Shown: positions 47,084 to 56,649 of the stretch, piece by piece | How positions within the stretch are numbered: the first letter of the stretch is position 1 | Layout of the letters: each line of letters begins with the position of its first letter | Source of the DNA: Agaribacillus sp965228415 | Lineage (GTDB): Bacteria > Bacteroidota > Bacteroidia > Cytophagales > Cyclobacteriaceae | Length of the DNA: 64,000 nucleotides | Direction: 5' to 3' | NCBI GenBank assembly: GCA_965228415.1 | Contig: OZ245814.1 | Coordinates: 4,588,001 to 4,652,000 of the forward strand | The notes under the pieces: model-generated | The model's input: the letters and a program-made list of their open reading frames with translations, nothing else | Told to the model about the DNA's origin: nothing | Databases searched by the model: none | Translations under genes and position numbers: made by a program

Positions 47084-47551
47084 ATGGTAAAACTGGATCA
47101 CATTGATTTAAAAATACTGGATCTTTTGCAAAGAGATGCCCGCAGCACCATTAAAGAAATAGCCGGAAAGCTGAACCTTTCGACTACACCGATTTTTGAA
47201 CGTATCAAACGATTGGAAAAAGCGGGGGTCATCGATCGGTATGTGGCTATTCTCAATCCGACCTTGCTGGGGAAAAAACTGACGGCCTTCATTCATATAT
47301 CGATTAAGGATCATACCAAAGAATCCGTGGAGGCCTTTGTAGAACGGGTTGTGAGTTTCGATGAGGTCATGGAGTGTCATCATGTATCCGGCGATTCAGA
47401 TTTTTTGCTTCAGGTGCTGCTGGAAGATATTGAAAAATACAATCAATTTGTAATGGAAAAACTTTCAGTAGTGCCCAATATCAGCAAGCTGGAATCGCGA
47501 TTCTCACTGTCGGTCAGAAAGAAAACCAATCTGGTTTATATTCAAACCTGA
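47084..47551 (+). CDS. Lrp/AsnC family transcriptional regulator
   Basis: 155 aa regulator with N-terminal winged helix-turn-helix (ILDLLQRDARSTIKEIAGKL and LSTTPIFERIKRLEKAGVI) and a C-terminal RAM ligand-binding domain (AFIHISIKDHTKESVEAFV, ECHHVSGDSDFLLQVLLED). It is divergent from hppD and probably senses tyrosine, phenylalanine or another amino acid to control the catabolic operon and itself; the ligand is inferred from position only. ATG at 47084. Confidence 0.9.
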   Translation: MVKLDHIDLKILDLLQRDARSTIKEIAGKLNLSTTPIFERIKRLEKAGVIDRYVAILNPTLLGKKLTAFIHISIKDHTKESVEAFVERVVSFDEVMECHHVSGDSDFLLQVLLEDIEKYNQFVMEKLSVVPNISKLESRFSLSVRKKTNLVYIQT

Positions 47552-47629
47552 CTACAGCTAAATAAATTGAATCAAAAGTCTTTTGGCCCACCTGTTTTTT
47601 AATGAATATTTATTCACTAAATTTATATC

Positions 47630-48205
47630 ATGGCCCGTCCAAGAGATGATAAAAAGTTAAATGCGATTTACAGAGCTGCTCTGAAACTGATTTTAAAAGC
47701 GGGTTTTGGTGGCGTCAAAATGAATCTTGTGGCCAGGGAGGCTGGTATCGCGACTGGAACCGTTTACATCTATTTCAAAAACAAAGAAGCGCTTATCCGC
47801 CAACTTTACCAGGTGATCCGGAAGCGGTCTAACGTCGTGCTATTGAGGGGGCACAATCCGAATGAACCGTTTATGACAGGCTTTCGTCGCGTATGGAGAA
47901 ACTATTGGCAGTATCGCCTTGGCAGACCTGAGGTGTTTGTATTTTTGGAGCAATATTATGGGTCACAATTTTTTGATCAGACAACCATGGATCGGCCTGA
48001 TACGTGGCTATCACCAATTTTTGAATTACTGGATAAAGGAAAATCACAGGGTCTGGTTGCCCCGATACCCACAAAACTGTTGGTGGCTCAGCTGACAGGG
48101 ACGATGAACGAAATTGGAAAATGGCACCTGGAAGGCCGCCTGCAATTGGATGAAAAGAGCTTTGAGTATGCTTATAAAATGGCATGGAGCAGCATAAGGC
48201 GCTAA
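47630..48205 (+). CDS. TetR/AcrR family transcriptional regulator
   Basis: 191 aa repressor-type protein with N-terminal TetR helix-turn-helix (FGGVKMNLVAREAGIATGTV and YIYFKNKEALIRQLY) and a variable C-terminal ligand domain. No transporter gene is immediately beside it; its neighbours are an Lrp regulator (same strand, 78 bp upstream) and an ATP-grasp gene converging from the right (46 bp). Target and ligand are unknown. A perfect 12-bp A/T palindrome (AAATAATTATTT) begins in its stop codon. Confidence 0.9.
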   Translation: MARPRDDKKLNAIYRAALKLILKAGFGGVKMNLVAREAGIATGTVYIYFKNKEALIRQLYQVIRKRSNVVLLRGHNPNEPFMTGFRRVWRNYWQYRLGRPEVFVFLEQYYGSQFFDQTTMDRPDTWLSPIFELLDKGKSQGLVAPIPTKLLVAQLTGTMNEIGKWHLEGRLQLDEKSFEYAYKMAWSSIRR

Positions 48206-48251
48206 ATAATTATTTTTCAATCTGCTGGCGGGCATAACCAGGCAAAACAAC

Positions 48252-49103
48252 TCAGCATGAAACATATTTCTTAATGGCTTTGGCGAATCGTTGTCGAAGC
48301 GTATCATTTTGCAAAAACAATTCCGGTTCGATTAACTCCAGTTCCATCAGTTGAAAAACATTTTTCCTCACTATCCCATCAACCCTGGCGAATAACAACG
48401 GTACTTTGTATAAGTCGAGTATATCACGGGCTTGCTGAATGATCGACGGATCGGGATCAGCCCGTACAGCAGTGCCACCCAATTCTTCCTGCACCCTGAA
48501 GTCACCTCTTTTAGGTTGTTTCAGTACGGCGTGGCTAAAGACTTTATTAAAAAATATTAATGACCATTCTCCATTTTGTGATACTTCGGGTAAAAATGGC
48601 TGAAGCATAAAAACACTATTGTGTATTTTATCTAATGCCGGTGGCGGCTGATTTGCAGAGATCAAATAAGTGAGGTGGGCCGAGGCGGAAACCACTGGCT
48701 TCAGCACTGCCCGGGCCCACTGCCTTTTGGCCATTATCGCCAATACCTTTTCGGATGTTACTTCCTTAATCCAGGCGGTTGGTACCACATTTACACCCTG
48801 TTTGGACAGCCTTTGCAAATAAAGCTTGTTGGTGTTTTCCACAACAACGTCATAGGGGTTGGCCAGGGGAATTTTTAATTGATTCAGTTGATAAAGCCAA
48901 TCCTTAAATGCGCCTATTTTTAGATGATAGTTCCAACAGCTTCGGATAATAATATGGTCATATTTTGTGAAATCCAGGAGCTTATTTTCCCAAACCACCG
49001 GTTCGGCCATGATTCCTAAATCACGTAAGTGTGGAATCAAAGCCTGTTCGTCCTCAGTTAACTGAGCAACCTCATTACTCGTGGCCAGGCCTATGCTTAT
49101 CAT
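48252..49103 (-). CDS. ATP-grasp family protein (RimK/DcsG-like), unknown substrate
   Basis: 283 aa ATP-grasp ligase of the COG0189-like branch. Features: N-terminal pre-ATP-grasp domain (YDHIIIRSCWNYHLKIGAFKD), the first nucleotide-binding lysine region (NTNKLYLQRLSKQGVNVVPT), VLKPVVSASAHLTYLIS, MLQPFLPEVSQNGEWSLIFF, GDFRVQEELGG, and Mg2+-binding VDGIVRKNVFQLMELELIEP near the end. Such enzymes ligate a carboxylate to an amine or other nucleophile; the closest characterised type I recall is the cycloserine-pathway DcsG, but the product here is unknown. The C terminus KKYVSC carries a terminal Cys. Confidence 0.85.
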   Translation of the reverse strand: MISIGLATSNEVAQLTEDEQALIPHLRDLGIMAEPVVWENKLLDFTKYDHIIIRSCWNYHLKIGAFKDWLYQLNQLKIPLANPYDVVVENTNKLYLQRLSKQGVNVVPTAWIKEVTSEKVLAIMAKRQWARAVLKPVVSASAHLTYLISANQPPPALDKIHNSVFMLQPFLPEVSQNGEWSLIFFNKVFSHAVLKQPKRGDFRVQEELGGTAVRADPDPSIIQQARDILDLYKVPLLFARVDGIVRKNVFQLMELELIEPELFLQNDTLRQRFAKAIKKYVSC

Positions 49104-49810
49104 TTATTTTAAGTTTATTGGGATAGGTATGCATTGAAATATTCAATATAATAAACGTTCGTTTTGCTTTTAACCTGAAAACTATATATTACTTCCTTCA
49201 TCAAAAATCGAATTGCTAAATTCATATGAAACCTCTTGTACTGTCACATGTACTCTCTACCGATTTGGCTGTGGTCCAATTGACACCTGGTCACGTTTCG
49301 CCGCCTGAAGATACAATTTACACTCAAATCGTCACTGTTAATTTAACATTCCAAAACAAATAAGAAAGACCAAATAACACCAGGCAGGACCTGCCTCATT
49401 TGCCTATCGAAATTAAACAAAACAAGAATATTTGTTGCATTGGTCCTCAAAAACCCCAGGGCTTTATGAATGTGTAATATTAACAAGAAAATATCATCTT
49501 CAAGCATCCGTGATCAAAGCTATTGCCGCCGCTCTTCAAAGGAGTTTGAGGCAATAACCAATGTCTGGTCAATTGAATCAACTGCTTTTTTCAACCTGGT
49601 GATGGGTGGCTTCATGGCGCTTTGCTGCAATTGGTGCGGAATATAATATTTTCAAATTTTGAGGCTTTAACTTGAATTTTTTTCTAAAAATCAGGTTTGT
49701 ACAGGACAGATATTGTCAAATTATTTTTTAATTTGGTTGCACTACCTTGTGTGAAGAAAGATTTCGGGCGGTTGTAATCTTTGAATGTTTGTTAATCATT
49801 TGATAGAAGA
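49104..49810. other. Long intergenic region (707 bp) before the ECF sigma factor gene
   Basis: It must hold the promoters of the divergent ATP-grasp and sigma-factor genes. It contains a possible 45-codon reading frame at 49226-49363 and an inverted repeat TATTGCC/GGCAATA at about 49521-49556. No tRNA, known RNA or decayed transposase is recognised. Confidence 0.5.
49226..49363 (+). CDS. Possible small ORF, unsupported
   Basis: 45-codon ATG frame (MKPLVLSHVLSTDLAVVQL start, ends NLTFQNK) divergent from the ATP-grasp gene. It has no recognisable family, no convincing ribosome binding site and no signal peptide. It is listed because it is the only notable frame in a 707-bp gap and because ATP-grasp enzymes sometimes modify small peptides; it could easily be chance. 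Confidence 0.15.
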   Translation: MKPLVLSHVLSTDLAVVQLTPGHVSPPEDTIYTQIVTVNLTFQNK

Positions 49811-50434
49811 ATGCAAAATAAAGAACTTTTGGAAGGGATCTCAAGGAATGAAAAGTTAGCCTTTGATCAATTTTTCAATAGGTTCTATACCAAGCTGACG
49901 CAATTTGCTTTTCTATACGTGAAAAACTACCAGGCGGCAGAAGACATTGTAGCTGATTTCTTTTTTAACTTTTTAAGAAATAAAAAGAACGTCGCAAAAA
50001 TTCAACATGTGGAGAGTTATCTGTATAAGTCTATCAAATACCAGTGCTTTAAATATATTCAAAAGAATAGCCTTAATTGTTATCTATCTGAAATAGCGGC
50101 TGATTCCCACTATTTTATTAACCACGGCTCACCGGAAACGGCCTATTTACATGATGAGTTTGAAATATTTGTCTCAAACGTAATCGAAAACCTTCCTCCA
50201 AAAAGAAAGGCAATTTTTAAAATGATCAAATATGACGGATTGAAATATCAGCAGGCAGCAGATATTTTCGAGGTATCCTTAAAAACTATTGAAAGCCACA
50301 TGGGCCTTGCTATTAAAGAATTACGGGCACATCTATCCGGGTATAATCAAACCGTTAAAAGCAAAAAAAGGATCAAAATCACAGATTTAAGCGCACTTTA
50401 TTTAATCATCGCCTCCTCCTTATTGACGATCTAG
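49811..50434 (+). CDS. ECF sigma factor, Bacteroidetes family 1 (FecI-like)
   Basis: 207 aa sigma-70 family extracytoplasmic function factor. Region 2 (FDQFFNRFYTKLTQFAFLYV, AAEDIVADFFFNFLRNK at about 17-62) and region 4 helix-turn-helix (NLPPKRKAIFKMIKYDGLKY and QQAADIFEVSLKTIESHM) are clear. In Bacteroidota such factors are held by an adjacent FecR protein and activated through an STN-domain SusC transporter; both follow directly. It presumably drives transcription of the susCD operon downstream. Confidence 0.93.
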   Translation: MQNKELLEGISRNEKLAFDQFFNRFYTKLTQFAFLYVKNYQAAEDIVADFFFNFLRNKKNVAKIQHVESYLYKSIKYQCFKYIQKNSLNCYLSEIAADSHYFINHGSPETAYLHDEFEIFVSNVIENLPPKRKAIFKMIKYDGLKYQQAADIFEVSLKTIESHMGLAIKELRAHLSGYNQTVKSKKRIKITDLSALYLIIASSLLTI

Positions 50435-50558
50435 CCAACCGTTTTTATTTTTCATCAAACCAGCTTTTCCTCTCCGGAAAAAATTTCTGCTATAAATTAA
50501 GGGTAAATGCTTTTTCCAGGCACTATATCTATAAGAAGACTTTTTTGCGAAAGGCATT

Positions 50559-51554
50559 ATGAAAAAAGACATCAACCGTATTATAGCTTCTGTGTTAGCC
50601 GATCAGGCAACGGAGGCGGAAAGGAAAATTTTAAATAGCTGGCTTCGGGATCCAGAAAATTTTAAAGATTTTATGCAGATAAAAAAAATCTGGGAAACTA
50701 AATATGCGGAACCGAAATCTGTGAATTACAATGAGAAAAGAGATGAATTGTGGCGGGAAATTCAGCTGAGCAGAAAAGGCGGTTTTAAATGGAACTATTT
50801 TTTAAAAATAGCTGCCATGATGATCATTGCCGCTGCAGCTTCTTTTTTTATTATACAAACTATTTCGGTAGAGCGTGGCGAAGATAAAGTATCGGTCCGC
50901 TCCATCATTGAAAAGGTAACACCTGCAGGTACAAAGTCTACTTTTAACCTTCCCGATGGTTCCAAAGTGACCTTAAATGCCGGGAGCAAGCTAATTTTCC
51001 CGGCTTCATTTGATGATACCGTTCGATTTATGGAATTGACAGGTGAGGCTTTTTTTCAGGTTGCCCATGATTCTTTGCATCCTTTTGTGGTAAAGAGCGC
51101 TCATACAATGACGACCGCCCTGGGTACCTCCTTCAATATTTCGGCCTACCCCGATGAAGCGACCATTGACATAGCACTTAGTACAGGAAAAGTAAAAGTC
51201 GATATCCTAAAAGACAATGACAACAGTGAAGCAATACTGCTTGACCAGGGCGAGTACATTTCTTTGGAAGGAGATCAAATTCTGGAAAGAGATGTATTTG
51301 ATAATGATACGGCGCTTGGTTGGAAAGACGGTCTGCTGGTTTTTAATCAATCCGACTTTAAGACCGTCATCAGGATATTAGAAAGGTGGTATGGCGTAAC
51401 GTTTGTCTACGAAAGCGTGCCTGTGTGGGTTTTTGATGGGAAATTCCGCAATGAAAACCTGGAAAACATTCTTGAAGCGCTAAGCCACAGTGAGAAATTT
51501 AGTTATTCCATAAACGACAAAACCATAAACCTCATATTTTATGAAACACCTTAG
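50559..51554 (+). CDS. FecR family anti-sigma factor
   Basis: 331 aa single-pass inner-membrane regulator. A cytoplasmic N-terminal section (residues 1-83) binds the sigma factor, a transmembrane helix lies at about 84-104 (IAAMMIIAAAASFFIIQTI), and the periplasmic part has the FecR domain (PAGTKSTFNLPDGSKVTLNA, LTGEAFFQVAHDSLHPFVV) and a C-terminal DUF4974-like domain (FKTVIRILERWYGVTFVYE). It relays the signal from the STN domain of the downstream SusC to the sigma factor 125 bp upstream. Confidence 0.94.
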   Translation: MKKDINRIIASVLADQATEAERKILNSWLRDPENFKDFMQIKKIWETKYAEPKSVNYNEKRDELWREIQLSRKGGFKWNYFLKIAAMMIIAAAASFFIIQTISVERGEDKVSVRSIIEKVTPAGTKSTFNLPDGSKVTLNAGSKLIFPASFDDTVRFMELTGEAFFQVAHDSLHPFVVKSAHTMTTALGTSFNISAYPDEATIDIALSTGKVKVDILKDNDNSEAILLDQGEYISLEGDQILERDVFDNDTALGWKDGLLVFNQSDFKTVIRILERWYGVTFVYESVPVWVFDGKFRNENLENILEALSHSEKFSYSINDKTINLIFYETP

Positions 51555-51563
51555 TGCCATATA

Positions 51564-51592
51564 AAGAAGGCCGGTTAAACCCCGGCCTTCTT
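51564..51592. promoter_or_regulatory. 11-bp perfect inverted repeat between fecR and susC
   Basis: AAGAAGGCCGG (51564-51574) pairs with CCGGCCTTCTT (51582-51592) around a 7-nt loop, 9 bp after the fecR stop. It is a very stable hairpin without a following T tract, so it could be a terminator, an RNA-stability element or a processing site. Confidence 0.6.
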
Positions 51593-51596
51593 AGAA

Positions 51597-51628
51597 GAAT
51601 TATGCAGGACTGCCATCCCGCATAATTC
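51597..51628. promoter_or_regulatory. Second inverted repeat before susC, containing a 7-codon ORF
   Basis: GAATTATGC (51597-51605) pairs with GCATAATTC (51620-51628), loop 14 nt, only 4 nt after the first hairpin. The ATG within the left arm starts a tiny frame (MQDCHPA, 51602-51625) whose stop lies in the right arm. It may act in attenuation or be part of an operator. Confidence 0.45.
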
Positions 51629-51669
51629 GGATTTGATATTAATTGTATATAACATCTAGTAACAAAATT

Positions 51670-54600
51670 ATGAAAAAAAAGGTACTCTTTTATCTATTAC
51701 TCTTGACAAAATTTAGCATTTACGGGATTGTAGTTCAGGTTTTTACTTACACCTTGCTGATGGCGGCCGAAACCACCGCGCAAAAATATCAGAGTGTAAG
51801 AAATGTGGCTATTGATCTCAATTTAAAAAACGTAACGGTTGAAGAAGCTTTTAATGCTATTGAGGCTAAAACAGATTATTTATTTCAATACGATCGCAGA
51901 ATTTTGGATGAGGATCTTAAAATTGATATTTCAGGAATGAATGCTGCCGTCTTCAATTATCTTATGGATATCTCAACGGCAGCCAAATTACACTTTAAGC
52001 AAATCAATAATTCCATCGCGGTTTCAAAAATTGATTCAAAACGTAAAAGGCCGGAAACGATAAAGGTTTTGATAGATGTAATCGTGACCGGCAAAGTGAC
52101 CGACAGCAATGGCGGTGCAGCTTTGCCCGGTGTGACGGTGAAAATTAAAAACAAAAACAAGTTTGCCATTACAGATGCCGATGGCAATTATAAAATCAAG
52201 GCAGCGCCCGAAGACATCCTTGTTTTCAGCATTATAGGTTTTACTACCCAGGAAATAGTAGTGGAAGAAAGGTCTGAGATCAACGTCATTCTGGAGGAGG
52301 ACATCAGGGCTTTGGAAGAAGTGGTTGTGGTTGGCTATGGTAGTCAGGCAAAAAGAAAAATCACCAGTGCCATCACCTCCATTAGTGCCAAGGAAATCAA
52401 GGAAATGCCTCTGGTAGGCTTGGATCAGACCATTCAGGGCAGGGCCCCTGGTGTGGTGGTAATTAACAACACGGGAGAACCGGGTGGTGGCATTACCATG
52501 CGGATCAGAGGTACCACCTCTATTGGTTCGGGAAGTGATCCCTTGTTTGTGATTGACGGTATTCCTATTGACAACACACAAACGGCTAATGTCAACGTGG
52601 GTGAAAACAGGATCAATGGTATATCCCAGATAAATCCCGCTGATATCAAATCAATCGAGATTTTAAAAGACGCTGCGGCAACTGCCATTTACGGCGCCAG
52701 GGCTTCGAATGGTGTGGTCATCATTACTACCAAAAGAGGTGCCGAAGGGGTATCTGAAATAGCGCTCGATGCTTATGCCGGCCTGTCTGATGTTACCAGC
52801 CGGTATGATTTACTGGGGGCTTCTGATTTTGCCAGATTGGTAAATGAAGGATTGGCGCAGAACGGCGACGATCCGGCGTTTTCAGATACATTTATTCAAA
52901 ACCCAACAGCAGATACCGACTGGCAGGATGAAATATTCAGAAAGGCGAAAATTTTTAATGTCAATTTATCGGCAAGAGGTGGAAACAAAACAACCGGGTA
53001 TATGGTTAGCGGCAGTTACTTAAGCCAGGAAGGTACTATTATTGACACCAGGTTTGAACGTTTTAGCTTAAGAGCGAATGTAGACCATAAAGTCAACAAG
53101 GCCATTAAACTGGGGACCAATTTTTTTGCGTCTTTTGTACAACAGGCAAGGGTTAAAAATGATGGCAGTCCGGAATCAGCCGACGCGTCTAATAACAATC
53201 ATATTTATGGCACACCTGCCTTGAGCACAGCCCTGGTCAAGAGCCCGGCGGAGTCCGTATTGGCGCCAAATGGTTTTTACACCGTGGATCCATTGCAACC
53301 CAACTATGGCAACCCGGTAAGACAGGCGAAGGCGGTAGATATCGACAATCAGGCGATTCGCCTTTTGCCATCGTTTTTCGCCAATATCAGCATCAACAGC
53401 AAATTATTACTTACCTCGCGTTTTAGCGCCGATATAAGAAGTGAGAATGAAGAGTGGTTTAACCCTCCTAATCCTAACCAGCTGGAAGGTAGCACCGACG
53501 GAGAAGGGCAATCTTCGAGAAGGACCTTTGATCAGACACTTTGGACTTTCGACAACTATTTAACCTATGACACTCCTTTAGGCCAGTCCCTCGACCTTTC
53601 GGTTTTATTAGGCTCAAGTGTTCAAAGGTCCGTTTTTGAAAGAAGCTTTGTGCTGGTAGCAGGAATAGAATCTGATTTTATCAGAACCCTTAATGCAGGC
53701 ATTGATTTTGACATTGTTGGTTCCGAGAAGCAGGCCTGGTCGCTGGCCTCTTTTTTCTCAAGGATAAACCTCGATTTTAAAGATAAGTACTTATTGAATT
53801 TAAATGCCAGGTATGATGGTTCTTCCAGGTTTGGTCAAAATAACAAATTCGGATTCTTTCCCTCGGCCGCCATTGGCTGGAGATTATCGGCCGAAGATTT
53901 TTTATCCTCGGTAAGCCAGTTGGATGATCTGAAACTAAGAGCAAGTTATGGCGTAACAGGTAATCAGTCTATAGGTAATTATGCGTCTTTTGCCTTATTG
54001 AATTTCGGTGGAGGTACGCAATTAGGGAATAACTATACAGACAGAACAGGAGCAACCTTCCAAAGTCTCGCCAGCCCTGATCTAAGCTGGGAAGAAACCA
54101 CTCAGCTTGATATTGGAATGGATGCCGCGCTGTTAAATAATAGAATTAGTCTGACAGTGGATTACTACATTAAAACTACCGACAATCTACTATTTGGTAT
54201 TCCATTACCCCGCCAAACCGGGTTTTTAAGTATTATAGATAACATCGGAAAAATGGAAAACCGCGGTTGGGAATTCAGCCTGAATTCGGTAAACCTTGAA
54301 AAGCGTGATTTTTATTGGTCTACCAATTTTAATATTTCCACCAATAAAAACAAAGTTCTGGAGCTGCTGGATGACGAAGATGTGATAGCCGGCAGTACTT
54401 TCAGGGGATTTAGTATTGCCAGGGTCGACGAAGAAATCAGTTTTTATTTGTATGAAAGAGAGGAGCTGGTAGATCCTGAGACCGGCGTAGTGTCCCTTGT
54501 TGATCAGAACGGTGACGAGGCTATCAACGAGGAAGACCTGGTACTCGCCGGAAGTCCGTTTCCCGATTTTTTCGGAGGGTTTACAAATTATGTGTCATAT

Positions 54601-55104
54601 AAAAATTTCGACCTTAATCTTTTCTTTCAATTCAGCTACGGGAATGAGATCTACAACCTGACCCGCCGGCAATTGGAACTTTTAAATGTCAGCAACAACG
54701 CCGTCATAGGGTCCAATACCACCAGGGAAGCATTTGATAATAGATGGCAAAAACCGGGAGATATTACGGCCTATCCAAGAGTCAATTACGATGGGGAAAA
54801 CAACCAGTTTAACCTGGCCCACGACGGATGGCTGGAAGATGGATCCTATTTGCGACTTAAGACCTTAACCGTCGGCTACAATTTTAGCAATGAATTTTTA
54901 AATAAATATAATGTGAAAAGGGCCAGGGTTTATTTCTCATCGAATAACCTGTTGACCATTACGAACTACAAGGGTTTTGATCCGGAGGTAGATCATTTTA
55001 CCGGCGTTAACTCGGGGGCCAATAGCGGGTTGCTACGGGGATATGATTATGGATCCTACCCCCAGTTAAAATCATATGTGGTTGGTTTAAGTCTTACTTT
55101 TTAA
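51670..55104 (+). CDS. SusC/RagA-type TonB-dependent transporter with STN signalling domain
   Basis: 1144 aa outer-membrane transporter for glycans or similar large nutrients. Order: signal peptide, STN domain (DLNLKNVTVEEAFNAIEAKT and following), carboxypeptidase-regulatory-like domain (VTGKVTDSNGGAALPGVTV, to about 205), TonB plug (VVVGYGSQAKRKITSAITS, IRGTTSIGSGSDPLFVIDG, ILKDAAATAIYGARASNGV) and a 22-strand barrel ending SYVVGLSLTF. The STN domain couples transport to the FecR/sigma pair upstream. ATG at 51670 gives a normal signal peptide; a TTG at 51643 would add nine residues. SusD follows 13 bp downstream. Confidence 0.96.
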   Translation: MKKKVLFYLLLLTKFSIYGIVVQVFTYTLLMAAETTAQKYQSVRNVAIDLNLKNVTVEEAFNAIEAKTDYLFQYDRRILDEDLKIDISGMNAAVFNYLMDISTAAKLHFKQINNSIAVSKIDSKRKRPETIKVLIDVIVTGKVTDSNGGAALPGVTVKIKNKNKFAITDADGNYKIKAAPEDILVFSIIGFTTQEIVVEERSEINVILEEDIRALEEVVVVGYGSQAKRKITSAITSISAKEIKEMPLVGLDQTIQGRAPGVVVINNTGEPGGGITMRIRGTTSIGSGSDPLFVIDGIPIDNTQTANVNVGENRINGISQINPADIKSIEILKDAAATAIYGARASNGVVIITTKRGAEGVSEIALDAYAGLSDVTSRYDLLGASDFARLVNEGLAQNGDDPAFSDTFIQNPTADTDWQDEIFRKAKIFNVNLSARGGNKTTGYMVSGSYLSQEGTIIDTRFERFSLRANVDHKVNKAIKLGTNFFASFVQQARVKNDGSPESADASNNNHIYGTPALSTALVKSPAESVLAPNGFYTVDPLQPNYGNPVRQAKAVDIDNQAIRLLPSFFANISINSKLLLTSRFSADIRSENEEWFNPPNPNQLEGSTDGEGQSSRRTFDQTLWTFDNYLTYDTPLGQSLDLSVLLGSSVQRSVFERSFVLVAGIESDFIRTLNAGIDFDIVGSEKQAWSLASFFSRINLDFKDKYLLNLNARYDGSSRFGQNNKFGFFPSAAIGWRLSAEDFLSSVSQLDDLKLRASYGVTGNQSIGNYASFALLNFGGGTQLGNNYTDRTGATFQSLASPDLSWEETTQLDIGMDAALLNNRISLTVDYYIKTTDNLLFGIPLPRQTGFLSIIDNIGKMENRGWEFSLNSVNLEKRDFYWSTNFNISTNKNKVLELLDDEDVIAGSTFRGFSIARVDEEISFYLYEREELVDPETGVVSLVDQNGDEAINEEDLVLAGSPFPDFFGGFTNYVSYKNFDLNLFFQFSYGNEIYNLTRRQLELLNVSNNAVIGSNTTREAFDNRWQKPGDITAYPRVNYDGENNQFNLAHDGWLEDGSYLRLKTLTVGYNFSNEFLNKYNVKRARVYFSSNNLLTITNYKGFDPEVDHFTGVNSGANSGLLRGYDYGSYPQLKSYVVGLSLTF

Positions 55105-55117
55105 ATAGGGAGAAATC

Positions 55118-56605
55118 ATGAAAATATTTAATAAGATATCTATCATCACGGCCTTTGTTTGCATTATAAGTGTAGCTTGTGATGACTTTTTAGAGGAGGA
55201 GCCGCAGTCGCAGATCAATGCAGCCAAATTTTATAAAGATGCCACAACGGCAGAGGTTGGTTTAACCGGTGTCTACAACCGATTCTTCAATCAGAATGGC
55301 TATTCATACCTGATGATGTTGGTGCAGGTATCCACCGACGATGTAAAACAGCCTTCCGGGGCTTTCTTTACCTATAAAGATCGGGCTAATATGCTGCCGT
55401 CCGATGCGAATCTGCAACTTTGGGGCGTCATGTATGAGACCATAGCCAATGCTAATTTTTTGATTGCCGAAGTGGAGAATATTTCCGAGGCCGTTTTCAA
55501 CCCGACACCAGAAAGAAAGGCACAAATCATTGCCGAGGCGCGTTTTGTCAGGGCAATGGCTTATTACTACTTACACACCGGGTGGGGAGATGTTCCTTTG
55601 GCTACTGAATTTCCGGATGACATTAATGAGGCACTTATCGCAAAAAGACCCAAGGCTGAGGTGCTGGGTTTTGTAAAATCCGAACTGGAGCATGTAGCCG
55701 CAACTTTACCTGACGTATTGGAAGTATATGCCGATGATGCTACTACAAATGCCAGAAAAGGCAGGGCGAGCAAATGGGCGGCCAAGGCATATCTGGCAAG
55801 ACTGGCGCTGGCAGAGAATGATTGGCAGGAGGCATTGATTCTATCCAATGAGATTATTGATAGTGGCATCTATCCGTTTACCGGAGTATGGAAAAATATC
55901 TTCCAGCATCCAATGAATGCTTCAGAGTCCATCTTTGAACAACAAAACGATTTTTCTCCCGGGTTTTTTGGATCGGGAATATATGGCTGGTTTTTTGGAT
56001 TCGATTTTGAATGGAGCGACGATGCCAAAAGTATCTTTGAAAAACCGGATATCATTGGCGAGACACCAGGCAAAGATGTAAGATTTGACCTTGCCTATAC
56101 CCCTCATCCATGGGAAGGAACCTTCCAGCCTAATAAATACCTGCCATCTACCGGCTTTAACGATGGTGGGGCCGAAAGTATGAATTTTGTAATTGTCAGA
56201 CTTTCGGAATTGTTATTAAATAAAGCCGAGGCACTCAATGAAATTAGTTTTGCCGGCAATAAACCAGAGGTAATAGATATCCTCAATATGATCAGGGCAA
56301 GAGCGGAAGATCAGAGTTTTATCAATGAGTGGTTTGCCGATGCGCCGGTGGGAACCGAAGGCATAGCTCCTTTGGATCCGGCCGATTTCACAACACAGGA
56401 AGCATTAAGACAAGCAATCAGAGAGGAGCGAAGAAGAGAGCTTTTTGTAGAAGATGTGATCAGGTGGGTGGATCTGATGCGGTGGGATAAAGATTATCTA
56501 AGGACCGTGACCAATTCCCCTACCGAAGATCATTTATTTTGGCCGATTCCACCGGATGAAATCCTCAGGAATCCCAAACTGGAACAAAATCCGGCCTTTA
56601 ACTAA
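55118..56605 (+). CDS. RagB/SusD family nutrient-binding lipoprotein
   Basis: 495 aa surface lipoprotein that caps the SusC barrel and binds the ligand. Lipid Cys at residue 21 (ISVACDDFLEEEPQSQ), TPR-like helical core (AQIIAEARFVRAMAYYYLHT) and the C-terminal SusD motif (ALRQAIREERRRELFVED, RWVDLMRWDKDY, FWPIPPDEILRNPKLEQNP). Together with the preceding gene it defines a SusCD uptake unit. The ligand is not predictable by eye. Confidence 0.95.
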   Translation: MKIFNKISIITAFVCIISVACDDFLEEEPQSQINAAKFYKDATTAEVGLTGVYNRFFNQNGYSYLMMLVQVSTDDVKQPSGAFFTYKDRANMLPSDANLQLWGVMYETIANANFLIAEVENISEAVFNPTPERKAQIIAEARFVRAMAYYYLHTGWGDVPLATEFPDDINEALIAKRPKAEVLGFVKSELEHVAATLPDVLEVYADDATTNARKGRASKWAAKAYLARLALAENDWQEALILSNEIIDSGIYPFTGVWKNIFQHPMNASESIFEQQNDFSPGFFGSGIYGWFFGFDFEWSDDAKSIFEKPDIIGETPGKDVRFDLAYTPHPWEGTFQPNKYLPSTGFNDGGAESMNFVIVRLSELLLNKAEALNEISFAGNKPEVIDILNMIRARAEDQSFINEWFADAPVGTEGIAPLDPADFTTQEALRQAIREERRRELFVEDVIRWVDLMRWDKDYLRTVTNSPTEDHLFWPIPPDEILRNPKLEQNPAFN

Positions 56606-56649
56606 TTGTATTGAATCATAAAATCCGGTAACGGATCTATTTGATTGGA

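Noticed and set aside
49521..49616. Short minus-strand frame in the 707-bp gap (about 31 codons)
   Set aside because: Too short, no family, no ribosome binding site; also overlaps a small inverted repeat.
52036..52581. 181-codon minus-strand frame in susC
   Set aside because: Shadow of the conserved CarboxypepD and plug domains of the SusC gene.
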